A DNA stretch of 64,000 nt from Neogemmobacter tilapiae (GCF_014652215.1 NZ_BMYJ01000001.1:372001-436000); one strand, 5' to 3'. Positions 15,348 to 22,928 are shown, counted from the stretch's first letter. Made by a program: numbers and translations. The notes: generated by a model from the letters alone, not told the origin.

Positions 15348-15799
15348 TGCTGACCTCCTGCGCTGGCCGTTGTCGCCATTCCAAGGGGAAAACCGGGGTG
15401 GCGGGTGATGGCATTGACGTGATCTTGCAATTCAGTCGGTACGGTCAGACCGATTTCGACTGCGTGTTGCATCGCGCGCTGGAACGTCATGGCCGCCGCG
15501 CCAGACACTCCGCTCAAATCGTCGATCTCCTCACCCAGGGCGGAGATTTGGCGCTTGAGATCGTCGGCCTCTTCTTCCAGCTTTTGGCCGCGTTCGAGGT
15601 GACCGGCGCGCCCGCGCGGATCAGACAAATCTGCGTTCGACCGTGCTAAGTTGGCGGCACGCCGGATTTCCTGCTGGCGTTCGCGCAGATCGGCAAGACG
15701 GTCGTTTGCCGATCTGGTCAGGGCTTTGGTATCGCGTGCCCGGCGGGCCAGCAGAAGCAGGCGGGCGGGGTCAAGGTCGGTTTTGGCAATCTCGGTCAT
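15344..15799 (-). CDS. hypothetical coiled-coil protein, 151 aa
   Basis: Residues 20-95 form an almost uninterrupted heptad-like charged helix (RARDTKALTRSANDRLADLRERQQEIRRAANLARSNADL, then GHLERGQKLEEEADDLKRQISALGEEIDDL). It is therefore probably an oligomeric coiled-coil protein, cytoplasmic by lack of a signal. It is coupled by ATGA to the gene at 14748 and separated by 98 bases from the gene at 15898. Scaffold or capsid-size-redirecting proteins of satellites are often coiled coils, but nothing in the sequence shows that role here. Confidence 0.65.
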   Translation of the reverse strand: MTEIAKTDLDPARLLLLARRARDTKALTRSANDRLADLRERQQEIRRAANLARSNADLSDPRGRAGHLERGQKLEEEADDLKRQISALGEEIDDLSGVSGAAAMTFQRAMQHAVEIGLTVPTELQDHVNAITRHPGFPLGMATTASAGGQQ

Positions 15800-15897
15800 G
15801 TGGGCCTCGTGTCGCTTTCGAGGAACATGGCATGGCGCGCGTCGAAAAAGGCGGGGGTGTCAAATTCTACGTTGGCTGGGAGACGCCCACGCCGCGA

Positions 15898-16563
15898 TCA
15901 ACCTTTGCCAGAAAGTATTTGTGCGAGACGATCCGTCTGCGGCACTACGGTTGCCAGACCGTTGGGCCGATCAGGGGTTTTGCGCATCTGGGCCAGCAGC
16001 CAAAACGACGCTGCAGGTTCGCCCTGTGGTCGGGTTTCACGGACGTGCACGCCGAGATATCTCTGAAAGGCAGAACTGATTTCTCGCGCAGCTTGTCGGT
16101 CTGGCAGGCCGGAGAAGTGCTGTAGCGCGCCAATCCGGCGCAGCAGGCCGTCACGTTCACGCAGCTTCACGCCGATGCCTGCCGTCTGGCCTTGGTCCGG
16201 CGACAGGCCAAGCGTCTTTTCCAAAGGCACCGCATGTTGCACGAATTCTTCCAACGCCCGTGCATACAGGCGACCAGCCGCCCGGACCTCTGGCACCGGA
16301 CAGAGCGATGCCCAATCCGCAATTGCCGCCAGGTAGGATGCCCGATCAGCCGCCCCGAGACCGCGCAAAACGACACGCGGATCGTCCTGGGCCGCCAAGC
16401 CGTCAGCGACGCGACCGGCAAACAGCAGGTTGTTGCGCCATAGATTTTCAGGGTCCAGCGTCAGATTGCGTCCATCAGCTAGGTCGCGCACCTTGGCCTG
16501 CATTGCGACCATCGGATCAGGGGCCGCGCCCCGCGCAGGGCCATCGTCGTCGTTCCATGTCAT
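15898..16563 (-). CDS. hypothetical protein, 221 aa
   Basis: ATG 16563 overlaps the stop of the preceding gene by ATGA; this start is preferred over the longer open frame. The product is helical: QAKVRDLADGRNLTLDPENLWRNNLLFAGRVADGLAAQDDPRVVLRGLGAADRASYLAAIADW, followed by LYARALEEFVQHAVPLEKTLGLSPDQGQTAGIGVKLRERDGLLRRI and a C-terminus with FQRYLGVHVRE. No domain or signal is recognised. Its coupling to the short gene before it and to the initiator gene suggests an early, replication-linked role, by position only. Confidence 0.65.
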   Translation of the reverse strand: MTWNDDDGPARGAAPDPMVAMQAKVRDLADGRNLTLDPENLWRNNLLFAGRVADGLAAQDDPRVVLRGLGAADRASYLAAIADWASLCPVPEVRAAGRLYARALEEFVQHAVPLEKTLGLSPDQGQTAGIGVKLRERDGLLRRIGALQHFSGLPDRQAAREISSAFQRYLGVHVRETRPQGEPAASFWLLAQMRKTPDRPNGLATVVPQTDRLAQILSGKG

Positions 16564-16907
16564 TGGCCACCCCCCGCCCGACGGAACGGCACGACAGCGG
16601 CAGGCGGTCGCGCATGGCCTGGGCGTTCGGCCACGGGCACCGGGCCGAGGGAAGCGGTGCCGCGAATGGCGATCAGTTCGGCGCGCACGGCGTCCGAAAG
16701 TTCCTTCAGAACAGCATCTCGTGCGGCGGTCGAAAGCCCCTTCCGGTCGAGAACCCTGGCAGCAGCAGCCCGCCACAGCGTCCACATCGCCGTCGCGGCG
16801 TCACGGTCGCCCCTGTCAAGCACAGGGGCCAGCCGATATGCGATGTTTTTGGGATCAGCGTTCGACATTCTGCGCCGAAGGCCGGGTGCAGCGACGATTT
16901 TAGCCAT
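16560..16907 (-). CDS. hypothetical protein, 115 aa
   Basis: The start ATG 16907 has an AAGGGGA site 8 bases upstream and overlaps the end of the initiator gene by 8 bases. The middle is helical with a pattern (AYRLAPVLDRGDRDAATAMWTLWRAAAARVLDRKGLSTAARDAVLKELSDAVRAEL) and the C-terminus is Pro/Ala/Arg-rich. No family is recognised. It sits in the same position as small replication helpers of P4-like and lambdoid systems, but that comparison is positional. Confidence 0.6.
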   Translation of the reverse strand: MAKIVAAPGLRRRMSNADPKNIAYRLAPVLDRGDRDAATAMWTLWRAAAARVLDRKGLSTAARDAVLKELSDAVRAELIAIRGTASLGPVPVAERPGHARPPAAVVPFRRAGGGQ

Positions 16908-18063
16908 GGCGCGTGTCCCCTTCTTGAATTTCATCGTTCAGAAACTGGTCGATCACGCGTGCCGCAGCCTTTGGTCCGCCACATGACGCCTCGATCAAAG
17001 GCAAAAAGGAACGCACATGGTGCCCGGCGACGATGCCAAGGCGACCCGGGAGGACATCAACGGCAAGGCTTTTGATTTCCTGCCTGAACCTCACCGCCGC
17101 CCGTTCATCGCCTTCCGTCAATGCAGCGACGCCAATGGAAATATGGCTATGCAGGTCGATGTCCATTTCGCCATGGAGGTCCGCCAGCATTTCGCCAACG
17201 GCTTGAACGGCGGCATCCCAATCCCTCGCGGCTGCGGCGTCTTCGGCGGCCAGATCGGCCAGATCAACGAAACCCGGTGTCATCCAATCTAGGTCTTCGT
17301 CGTCGCCATCGGCCACAAGGCCCCGTTCGTTTTCAGACGCGACTTCAGTAAGAAAAAGAACAGACACGGAAGTGCCCTGAGGCCCCTCAAGGGCCTCAGG
17401 GGCACCTTTCTGAACAACTGTGTTGTTCTGAAAAACCTCTGCAACTTCTTCAACCAGAACCACATCATTCTGGGAACCGGCGGGCGCGCGCCCGAAGGCG
17501 CGCCCGCCTTCCTGAGTGTTCTGTGTGTTATACTTAGTGTTTGTTCCGCAAATTTGCGGAGGGGTCCCACCGCAGTTTTGCGGATGGTTTTGCCGCAAAT
17601 CTGCGGAGGGTTCATCATCGGCAGCGTTCCGCAAGTTTGCGGCTACCTGCCTGCGGCCTCCTGCCTTCGTCTTGGATTGCACAATGTTCTCATAGGAGAA
17701 ACCACGAAAACCGCCCAACTGGGTTTGTGGCTTAAGAATCCAGCGCACCACATGAACACCGCTCGGACCTTCACCCCAATTGATTTGGAAATGACCAGCC
17801 CGCTCCAGGTCCTTAAGGTCGCGGCCAATGGTGTCAGACGAGACGTCAAACGCTGCCGCCACTTTCTGAACTGCGACTTCCGCGAAACCTTTCTCAAAGT
17901 TCACAGAATGCACAAAGGCGTTCGCCGTCCTAAGGGCGGACGGGCGAATGCTTGCGTCCCAATTAATTTGGCGCAGCATCACCGCTTCGCGTTCCCTAAG
18001 GAAGGTCGGAACATCGGCCCAGAACGCACTTTTCCTTTCTAACACACTCTTCTTTTTGGACAT
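16900..18063 (-). CDS. replication-initiator-like winged-helix protein with internal iterons
   Basis: A 387-residue protein starting directly after the AlpA-like stop (0-base gap). Residues 1-110 look like a winged-helix module of phage replication proteins: FLREREAVMLRQINWDASIRPSALRTANAFVHSVNFEKGFAEVAVQKVAAAFDVSSDTIGRDLKDLERAGHFQI. Residues about 125-235 are low-complexity and variable (ANLRNAADDEPSADLRQNHPQNCGGTPPQICGTN); this part is where the DNA carries four 14-bp palindromes and two hairpins. The C-terminus is acidic, then helical (LPLIEASCGGPKAAARVIDQFLNDEI). The plan, an N-terminal DNA-binding domain and an origin inside the gene, is that of lambda O-type initiators. No primase or helicase motif is seen, so host helicase recruitment is expected if the role is right. 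Confidence 0.65.
   Translation of the reverse strand: MSKKKSVLERKSAFWADVPTFLREREAVMLRQINWDASIRPSALRTANAFVHSVNFEKGFAEVAVQKVAAAFDVSSDTIGRDLKDLERAGHFQINWGEGPSGVHVVRWILKPQTQLGGFRGFSYENIVQSKTKAGGRRQVAANLRNAADDEPSADLRQNHPQNCGGTPPQICGTNTKYNTQNTQEGGRAFGRAPAGSQNDVVLVEEVAEVFQNNTVVQKGAPEALEGPQGTSVSVLFLTEVASENERGLVADGDDEDLDWMTPGFVDLADLAAEDAAAARDWDAAVQAVGEMLADLHGEMDIDLHSHISIGVAALTEGDERAAVRFRQEIKSLAVDVLPGRLGIVAGHHVRSFLPLIEASCGGPKAAARVIDQFLNDEIQEGDTRHG
17372..17405. repeat. hairpin inside the initiator gene
   Basis: GTGCC+CTGAGGCCC (17372-17385) pairs with GGGCCTCAG+GGCAC (17391-17405) with one bulged G at 17400 and a CTCAA loop: 14 pairs. It lies within coding sequence. Confidence 0.7.
17479..17508. repeat. 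GC-rich perfect hairpin beside the iterons
   Basis: GGCGGGCGCGC (17479-17489) and its exact complement (17498-17508) flank an 8-nt loop. Bases 17509-17545, between this hairpin and the first iteron, are locally AT/T-rich (GTGTTATACTTAGTGTTTG), a possible unwinding element. Confidence 0.7.
17546..17642. repeat. four palindromic 14-bp iterons (candidate replication origin)
   Basis: CCGCAAATTTGCGG at 17546-17559, CCGCAGTTTTGCGG at 17570-17583, CCGCAAATCTGCGG at 17593-17606 and CCGCAAGTTTGCGG at 17629-17642. The first is a perfect palindrome; the others keep both CCGCA and TGCGG arms. Start-to-start distances are 24, 23 and 36 bases, so the first three are about two helical turns apart. They lie inside the reading frame of the initiator-like gene (about codons 141-173). 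Confidence 0.7.
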
Positions 18064-18246
18064 TTAGGCCACCTCGCCGCCAGCCTTTGCGGCCTCCCAT
18101 TTTTCGATGTCAGTGAGCCGCCAGCGAACACATCCCGGCGAGAGGTTAAACGGCTGGGGGAAGGTCGGGTCAACTTTCCGCCAACGCCAGATCGTGACGC
18201 GGGTCACGCTATAGCGTTCGGCGATTTGCATGTCGGTGAGAAACAT
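18064..18246 (-). CDS. AlpA-family helix-turn-helix regulator
   Basis: A 60-residue AlpA/excisionase-type protein: LTDMQIAERYSVTRVTIWRWRKVDPTFPQPFNLSPGCVRWRLTDIEKW is the complete MerR-like winged helix of the family, with the typical WRW and FPxP...RWR...W positions. AlpA proteins of P4-like satellites activate the integrase/excision gene or control the replication operon. It is the first gene of the minus-strand operon and abuts the initiator start with no gap. Upstream (18247-18403) is an AT-rich regulatory region with three copies of AGTTGGAT. Confidence 0.88.
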   Translation of the reverse strand: MFLTDMQIAERYSVTRVTIWRWRKVDPTFPQPFNLSPGCVRWRLTDIEKWEAAKAGGEVA

Positions 18247-18321
18247 CGCGAACCTCTTTGATTAGGTTCAAGTCAAATTATACATACTTTTGCAAAAAGC
18301 AAAAGGAAAATAGCAAGAAAA

Positions 18322-18382
18322 TATCCAACTTTCTTTAGCCAATTAGTTGGATTTATTCCCCATTCGTTAAAATCAGTTGGAT
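18322..18382. promoter_or_regulatory. AGTTGGAT repeats in the alpA upstream region
   Basis: The octamer AGTTGGAT occurs at 18344-18351 and 18375-18382, and its complement ATCCAACT at 18322-18329. They fall in the 157-base AT-rich interval between integrase and AlpA genes, which should contain the promoter of the alpA-initiator operon. They may be operators for AlpA or arm-type integrase sites; the sequence does not decide. Confidence 0.5.
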
Positions 18383-18403
18383 TAATTACAGTATTCTTTC
18401 TTC

Positions 18404-19714
18404 TCAATCGCTTGCGCTGATGTAGGTCGGAAATTTCACAACGACGCCACTATCTTTACCCGTCAGGAAGTCGGCCCACGCGCCCATCATCGCCCTGCGG
18501 CGTTCCAGCAGGTCTGTCCTGCGATAGGCCCTTTCGACATCTGATCCGACTTTGTGCGCCAGCGCGATTTCTGCCATGTCCCGGTCATAGCCGGTTTCTG
18601 CGGCCCAATCCCGGAACGAGGACCGCAGGCCGTGGGGAACCGCTGGCCGTCCGGTGCGTGGGTCGATCCAGCCGGGCCGTCCCGCCTTTTCCTCGCGTTC
18701 CTGCATGTCGCGCATCACCTTGCTTAGGGTCATGTCCGACATCGTCCGACCTGTGATGCTGGGGAACACAAGGGGCTGATCCTTCATTTTCGGAACCATC
18801 TTAAGCAGCGCCACCGCGGCTGGGGACAGGGGGACACGATGTTCCTTATCCATCTTCATCCGGCTGCTTGGTATGGTCCAGACACCAGCCTTCATGTCGA
18901 TTTCGTCCCATGTCGCGCCCCGGACCTCGCCAGATCGGCTGGCGCATAACGCGGCGAAGCGCAAGGCCATCGCGCCCATACTGTCGCGCTTGGACAGTTC
19001 AGCCCACCACGCGGGCACATCCGCCAGCGCCAGCGCCGGGAAGTTGCCGACCTTTCCCTTCTCTACTTGTGAAGGCGCGGGCAGCAGTTCTTTGAGGTTG
19101 CCATTCCAGCGCGCCGGATTGTCCCCTGACCTATGCCCGGCGACCGTAGCCCATGACAAGATACCCTCCAGATATGATCGCAACTTCTGACCGGTGTCAG
19201 GCTTGTCAGACCAGACGCCTTGAATTGCACGCGTCACATCCTGAACTGTGATGTCTTGGACAGACAACGCGCCGATTTCTGGCAACGCGTATCTCGAAAT
19301 TGTAGACCGGATTGCCCTCTGTGACTTTTCCGGTCTGTCGGTCATCTTGGCGATAATCCACTTGTCGACTGCATCAGAGAACAGCAGCGTCCGGGCATTC
19401 GCTGCCGCCAGTGCGGCACGGGCGGCCTTGCGATCCTCAATCGGGTCAACGCCTTGCTCTACTTTTGCCTTGGCATCACGGGCCTTGTCCCGTGCCGTTG
19501 CAAGTGAAATCTCGGGATAAGGTCCAAGACCAATCGCGCGTCGGTTGCCGCCAATCATCGTGCGGAGCAACCAGCTTTTTGCCTGGCCGGGTGTTATCTG
19601 AAGAAGCAGCCCCGATAACCCGCCGACTGCAAACCAGATGTTCCGATCTGGCGATCCGGGATGGGACGAACGTTTGACATCCAGCGGTCCCCATTCGCGC
19701 GCTCGCTTCGGCAT
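18404..19714 (-). CDS. P4-type tyrosine integrase (DUF4102 N-terminus)
   Basis: A 436-residue integrase of the P4 group. The N-terminal DUF4102 arm-binding domain (IWFAVGGLSGLLLQITPGQAKSWLLRTMIGGNRRAIGLGPYPEISLATARDKARDAKAKVEQGVDPI) is complete, as is the catalytic core: Arg260 (ALCASRSGEVRG), His361-x-x-Arg364 (HGLRSSFRDWA), His387 (LAHKVG) and Tyr397 (RAYRRTDLLERRRAMM). It catalyses recombination between a tRNA 3' end and the element's site. Its start is 189 bases from the right-hand 16-bp repeat, so it is the enzyme responsible for insertion in tRNA-Gly. It is transcribed inward, in line with alpA and the module. Confidence 0.95.
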   Translation of the reverse strand: MPKRAREWGPLDVKRSSHPGSPDRNIWFAVGGLSGLLLQITPGQAKSWLLRTMIGGNRRAIGLGPYPEISLATARDKARDAKAKVEQGVDPIEDRKAARAALAAANARTLLFSDAVDKWIIAKMTDRPEKSQRAIRSTISRYALPEIGALSVQDITVQDVTRAIQGVWSDKPDTGQKLRSYLEGILSWATVAGHRSGDNPARWNGNLKELLPAPSQVEKGKVGNFPALALADVPAWWAELSKRDSMGAMALRFAALCASRSGEVRGATWDEIDMKAGVWTIPSSRMKMDKEHRVPLSPAAVALLKMVPKMKDQPLVFPSITGRTMSDMTLSKVMRDMQEREEKAGRPGWIDPRTGRPAVPHGLRSSFRDWAAETGYDRDMAEIALAHKVGSDVERAYRRTDLLERRRAMMGAWADFLTGKDSGVVVKFPTYISASD

Positions 19715-19902
19715 GTGTCAATTCTCCCTAACAATCTGCAAACGCGCCCGGAATCGAACTTTCCCGCACGCCATCCCGCTAGCCAAAAACTATTCTACAG
19801 ATTGTTACGAAGTGCAACGAGTCAAAGTGGAAAAGTTCAGCAAAACTTGGGGATTTTGGGAGGATGAAACAGGATGAAAAACGTCAAAACAGCCTTTTGG
19901 CC

Positions 19903-19918
19903 CCCTTCACCCGCTCCA
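19903..19918 (+). repeat. attR: 16-bp copy of the tRNA-Gly 3' end
   Basis: It is identical to 4840-4855 in the same orientation. The rest of the tRNA is absent here, so it is a junction and not a gene. Position next to the P4-type integrase marks the right end of the element. Between the integrase and this site (19715-19902) no gene is seen. Confidence 0.85.
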
Positions 19919-20005
19919 TCCCCTTCTTCGTCGAAACGGGTCATGTTCCCTTGACCTGCCCTTTATCTTTCCCGCATAAAGCGGCACTTTCCAAGGCAAG
20001 GGCAG

Positions 20006-21088
20006 ATGGCGCGGACCTGTTTCATACATATTGGCCTACACAAGACGGGCACGACGGCCATCCAGTCGGCCCTGCATCGTTTCAATAACGAAAACCTGAT
20101 TTACGCCGATTTTGATCATCCCAATCATGGCCTACCGATGGTCATGATGTTTGCAAAGCGACCGATTGATGCTGCTGACGCGGCGGCCGCCGCCAACTAT
20201 GCCAAGGAACGTTCGAAAATTCAGGCGCGCTTTGATCGGCATCTGAAAGAAACAAAAAACCTTGTGATTTCTGGTGAGTCGATCTCGACACGTTTCGATC
20301 AGGCCGAGCTGGAAGGCATTCGCGAATATTTTTCGCCGCGTTTTGACCGAATTCAGATCATTGTCTATGTGCGCCCTTTCCTTGATGTGGCGGTCAGTCA
20401 CTGGCAACAGCGCGTGAAAAACGGCTTTGACAAGTTCCAATTGCCCGAGACGCGCTATAGGACGATGATCGAACCCTTCATGCAGGTTTTTGGTCAGGAA
20501 AACGTCGTCATCCGTCCCTATCAGCGTGATCTTCTGAAAGACGGCGATGCTGTCGCGGATTTTGCGAAACTGATAGGCCTGCCCGAAGCAACGCTTTCTA
20601 GCCAAGCACGAAATCCGACCCTGTCGGCCGAGGCGACGGCGCTCCTCTTCGCGTTCAACCTTTTTGGCGATCTGGCCTCGGCACCCGGCAACCGACGTGA
20701 CCATAGGGTGGCGCTGGCCAAAGCGCTGCGTCAGTTCGGGACGGAACGTTTCACCTTTTCTCCAGAGTTGGCCAAGGCGGCGGTTGACCGACAGCGCGCC
20801 GAAATCGACTGGATTGCCTCGAGGGTCGGCATCGACATGACTGGCAGGCTGCCGGAGGCCAAGGTAGTCTTCGGCTCTGCCGAGGATGTACTGGCCCTCG
20901 CCCGACGGCATATGGAAGAAGCCCGCTCCCTGCTGCCCAGCGAAGGATCCAGCGCCGGCCCCGTGGCAAAATTCGGCGGTTTGAAATTGCTTTTGAGCAA
21001 AAAACTCGGTTGGCGACAACAACAAGCGGCGCTTTGGCGCCTGGCACCGGGGCCAAGGCCCAACAGAAACGACAGTTCGGAGAAGTAA
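20006..21088 (+). CDS. sulfotransferase-like protein (copy 1)
   Basis: A 360-residue protein opening with the PAPS 5'-phosphosulfate loop (CFIHIGLHKTGTTAIQSAL) and containing a 3'-phosphate-type segment (VISGESIS...IIVYVRPFLDVAVSHWQQRV). The family transfers sulfate from PAPS to a sugar or other acceptor, in bacteria often a surface polysaccharide. It is the first chromosomal gene beyond the element and forms a tight operon with RidA (1-base gap) and a paralogue at 21449. Shared blocks with the paralogue include KTGTTA, HPNH, VYxRP, SxWQQR, EPxxQVFG and LxDFxxxxGLP. The acceptor is unknown. Confidence 0.8.
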   Translation: MARTCFIHIGLHKTGTTAIQSALHRFNNENLIYADFDHPNHGLPMVMMFAKRPIDAADAAAAANYAKERSKIQARFDRHLKETKNLVISGESISTRFDQAELEGIREYFSPRFDRIQIIVYVRPFLDVAVSHWQQRVKNGFDKFQLPETRYRTMIEPFMQVFGQENVVIRPYQRDLLKDGDAVADFAKLIGLPEATLSSQARNPTLSAEATALLFAFNLFGDLASAPGNRRDHRVALAKALRQFGTERFTFSPELAKAAVDRQRAEIDWIASRVGIDMTGRLPEAKVVFGSAEDVLALARRHMEEARSLLPSEGSSAGPVAKFGGLKLLLSKKLGWRQQQAALWRLAPGPRPNRNDSSEK

Positions 21089-21089
21089 A

Positions 21090-21440
21090 ATGTCAAAGAT
21101 CACCCGCTACGGCACCGGCCCCCGCATGAGCGAGGGTGTCGCGTACAATGGCATTCTTTGGGTTGCGGGTCAGGTCGGAAAGCCTGACGAGAGCGTGGCC
21201 GAGCAAACCCGCACCTGTCTGGCCGAAGTTGACCGCATTCTTGCAGCCGCCGGCACGGACAAGACCAAAATTCTTTCCGCGCAGATCTGGCTTGCCGATA
21301 TGGCGGACTTTGCCGAAATGAACAGCGTCTGGGATCAATGGGTGCCCCAAGGTCATACGCCCGCGCGGGCAACGGGCGAAGCGAAACTGGCCGCTCCGGC
21401 CTATCGGGTTGAGGTCATCGTCACCGCCGCTCTGGCCTGA
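21090..21440 (+). CDS. RidA-family enamine/imine deaminase
   Basis: A 116-residue YjgF/YER057c/UK114 protein. The core strands and the catalytic-region motifs are present (VAYNGILWVAGQVG, AEVDRILAAAGTDKTKILSAQIWLADMADFAEMNSVWDQWV, ARATGEAKLAAPAYRVEVIVTAA). The usual CIP-type active-site arginine corresponds to Arg in PARAT or YRVEV. RidA proteins hydrolyse reactive 2-aminoacrylate and related enamines released by PLP enzymes. It sits between two sulfotransferase paralogues with 1- and 8-base gaps, so it is co-transcribed, but no functional tie to sulfation is obvious. Confidence 0.9.
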   Translation: MSKITRYGTGPRMSEGVAYNGILWVAGQVGKPDESVAEQTRTCLAEVDRILAAAGTDKTKILSAQIWLADMADFAEMNSVWDQWVPQGHTPARATGEAKLAAPAYRVEVIVTAALA

Positions 21441-21448
21441 ACTGACCG

Positions 21449-22465
21449 ATGGTCCGTCGCTGTATCGTGCATGCGGGTTTGCCCAAGACCGGCACAACCG
21501 CCCTTCAGGCGGCCCTTTCGGTCATGGATCAACCGGGTTTTAGCTATGCCAACCTTGGCCACCCCAACCATTCGATCCCGTTGATCCTGACCTACACGGG
21601 TGATCCGCGCCGCTGCGTCGGTTATCCACGGGTGGAGGGAATGAATGCCTTGGCTGGGCGGGTGTTGCGTTGGCAAATTGGACGCCGCTGGCAAAAGGCG
21701 CTGAAAACGCCTGCGCAGACACTGATCCTTTCAGCAGAGTCATTGCTGACCAATCTGCGTGGGCCGGAACTGGCGACGCTATTGCATGACCTACGTCAGT
21801 CCTTTGACGAAGTGCGCCTGCTTGTCTACATCCGCCCCTACCACGACCTCGTATCCAGTCTATGGCAGCAGCGGCTGCGTCGCGGCGTGGCTGATCTAAA
21901 GATCACCTCGCAGCCCTATCGGAAAATCCTAGAGCCGGGTTTGCAGGTATTCGGGCGCGAGAACATCATTTTCCGCCGCTTTTCCCGGAAAGATTTGCTT
22001 CAAGGCGATCTTTTCGCCGACTTCTGCGCCCAGACGGGCCTGCCCGACGGGGCGCTAAGGGACACCGGTACAAAATTTGAATCGCTCTCGCTCGAGGCAG
22101 CTTCGGTCTTGTTCGCCCATAATCTGGAACGCAAGGCCAAGATGGGACATGCCGAAGCCCGCGCGGTCGAGGAACGCGCAAGGCTAACCGCGGTTCTTGA
22201 ACGCTTCGGCCATGAAAAAATTGGCTTCTCGGAAAAATTGCTGCAACAAGCTCTTCAGCGGCGCGCCGAAGGGCTGGACTGGCTGGAAGGGGTCGCGGGA
22301 TTTGACGTGCGCGGCAAGGCGCAAAGCGTTGCACAACCGATTGACAGTGCCGGTGATTTGCTCCGTTTGGCAGAAAAACACCGCCCCGAGGTCGAGGAAA
22401 TGCTGTCGCGCGCCAAACCACCCGCCGGACCTATCCGCCGGGCGTTGATGCGGCGCTGGCTTTAA
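21449..22465 (+). CDS. sulfotransferase-like protein (copy 2)
   Basis: A 338-residue paralogue of the 20006 gene with the same PAPS loop (CIVHAGLPKTGTTALQAAL) and the segment LLVYIRPYHDLVSSLWQQRLRRGVADL followed by LEPGLQVFGRENIIFRRFSRKDLLQGDLFADF. Alignment by eye shows similarity along the whole length with a more diverged C-terminal third. No signal peptide. The two copies probably arose by duplication around ridA and may sulfate related acceptors. The convergent holC stop is 8 bases away. Confidence 0.8.
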   Translation: MVRRCIVHAGLPKTGTTALQAALSVMDQPGFSYANLGHPNHSIPLILTYTGDPRRCVGYPRVEGMNALAGRVLRWQIGRRWQKALKTPAQTLILSAESLLTNLRGPELATLLHDLRQSFDEVRLLVYIRPYHDLVSSLWQQRLRRGVADLKITSQPYRKILEPGLQVFGRENIIFRRFSRKDLLQGDLFADFCAQTGLPDGALRDTGTKFESLSLEAASVLFAHNLERKAKMGHAEARAVEERARLTAVLERFGHEKIGFSEKLLQQALQRRAEGLDWLEGVAGFDVRGKAQSVAQPIDSAGDLLRLAEKHRPEVEEMLSRAKPPAGPIRRALMRRWL

Positions 22466-22472
22466 CTGCGGT

Positions 22473-22928
22473 TCACCGTTCGGCCTTCATCGCCCATCGA
22501 CCGCTTTCTTCGGACCAATATTGCGCCTTGTGGCCTTGCGCCACGATCCTCTTCCATTGTTCGCGTGCGGCTTGCAGGCGGTCTGGATTGGCCCCGTCAA
22601 AGGCCACCCAAACCCGCTCCATGTTTTCAACCTCGCCCTCCAAGGGTTCAGCCCCGTCCAGCAACAACACGGCTTTTGCCGCGTTCAGGGCCGGGCCAAG
22701 CCCAAGCAAGACCGGCTGGTCAGCGTCATGCAGACCGCCCTCCATCCCATGCGGCAAAAAGCTTTCCTCGGGTTCGATCCATAGCCGTCCGTCCAGTCGA
22801 TCCAAAGCCGCCTTGTCTGTGCCGCGCAGCATCACCCGCCAGCCCTGCGCCAGAGCGCGCGGCAAAAGCGTGCGCGCCAGGGCATCGGGCGTCGATGCGG
22901 TCAGTTGATAGAACAGCACAAGGCCCAA
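22473..22928 (-). CDS. holC: DNA polymerase III chi subunit
   Basis: A 151-residue HolC: ALAQGWRVMLRGTDKAALDRLDGRLW, then FLPHG and the strand pattern VLLLDGAEPLEGEVENMERVWVAFDGANPDRLQAAREQW are typical of alphaproteobacterial chi subunits. Chi joins the clamp-loader complex to single-strand binding protein. The start is a TTG at 22928 placed 3 bases after the pepA stop; the expected N-terminus (MGLVLFYQLTAS) matches family starts and no ATG is available, and AAGGG lies in the pepA end. It is co-transcribed with pepA. Confidence 0.88.
   Translation of the reverse strand: MGLVLFYQLTASTPDALARTLLPRALAQGWRVMLRGTDKAALDRLDGRLWIEPEESFLPHGMEGGLHDADQPVLLGLGPALNAAKAVLLLDGAEPLEGEVENMERVWVAFDGANPDRLQAAREQWKRIVAQGHKAQYWSEESGRWAMKAER

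Larger units (their letters stand above)
4856..19918. mobile_element. integrative element in tRNA-Gly, about 15 kb, phage-satellite-like
   Basis: It is bounded by the 16-bp direct repeats at 4840 and 19903. Next to the right end is a P4-type integrase, followed on the same strand by an AlpA-like regulator, a replication-initiator-like gene with internal iterons, and eight unknown genes, several with overlapping ends. The left part holds unrelated cargo in mixed orientation (Rap1a-like, H-NS-like, SRAP, Excalibur-like, second integrase, proteasome-like candidate and partner). No capsid, tail, portal, large terminase, relaxase or conjugation gene is visible, so it would depend on a helper for transfer. 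That points to a phage satellite or integrative mobilisable island. The integrase lies at the end away from the intact tRNA. The second integrase may mean two elements merged; no third copy of the att core was found by eye. Confidence 0.8.

Noticed and set aside
19903-19918. Second tRNA-Gly gene at the right end
   Set aside because: Only the 3' 16 bases are present; no acceptor, D or anticodon arm precedes it.
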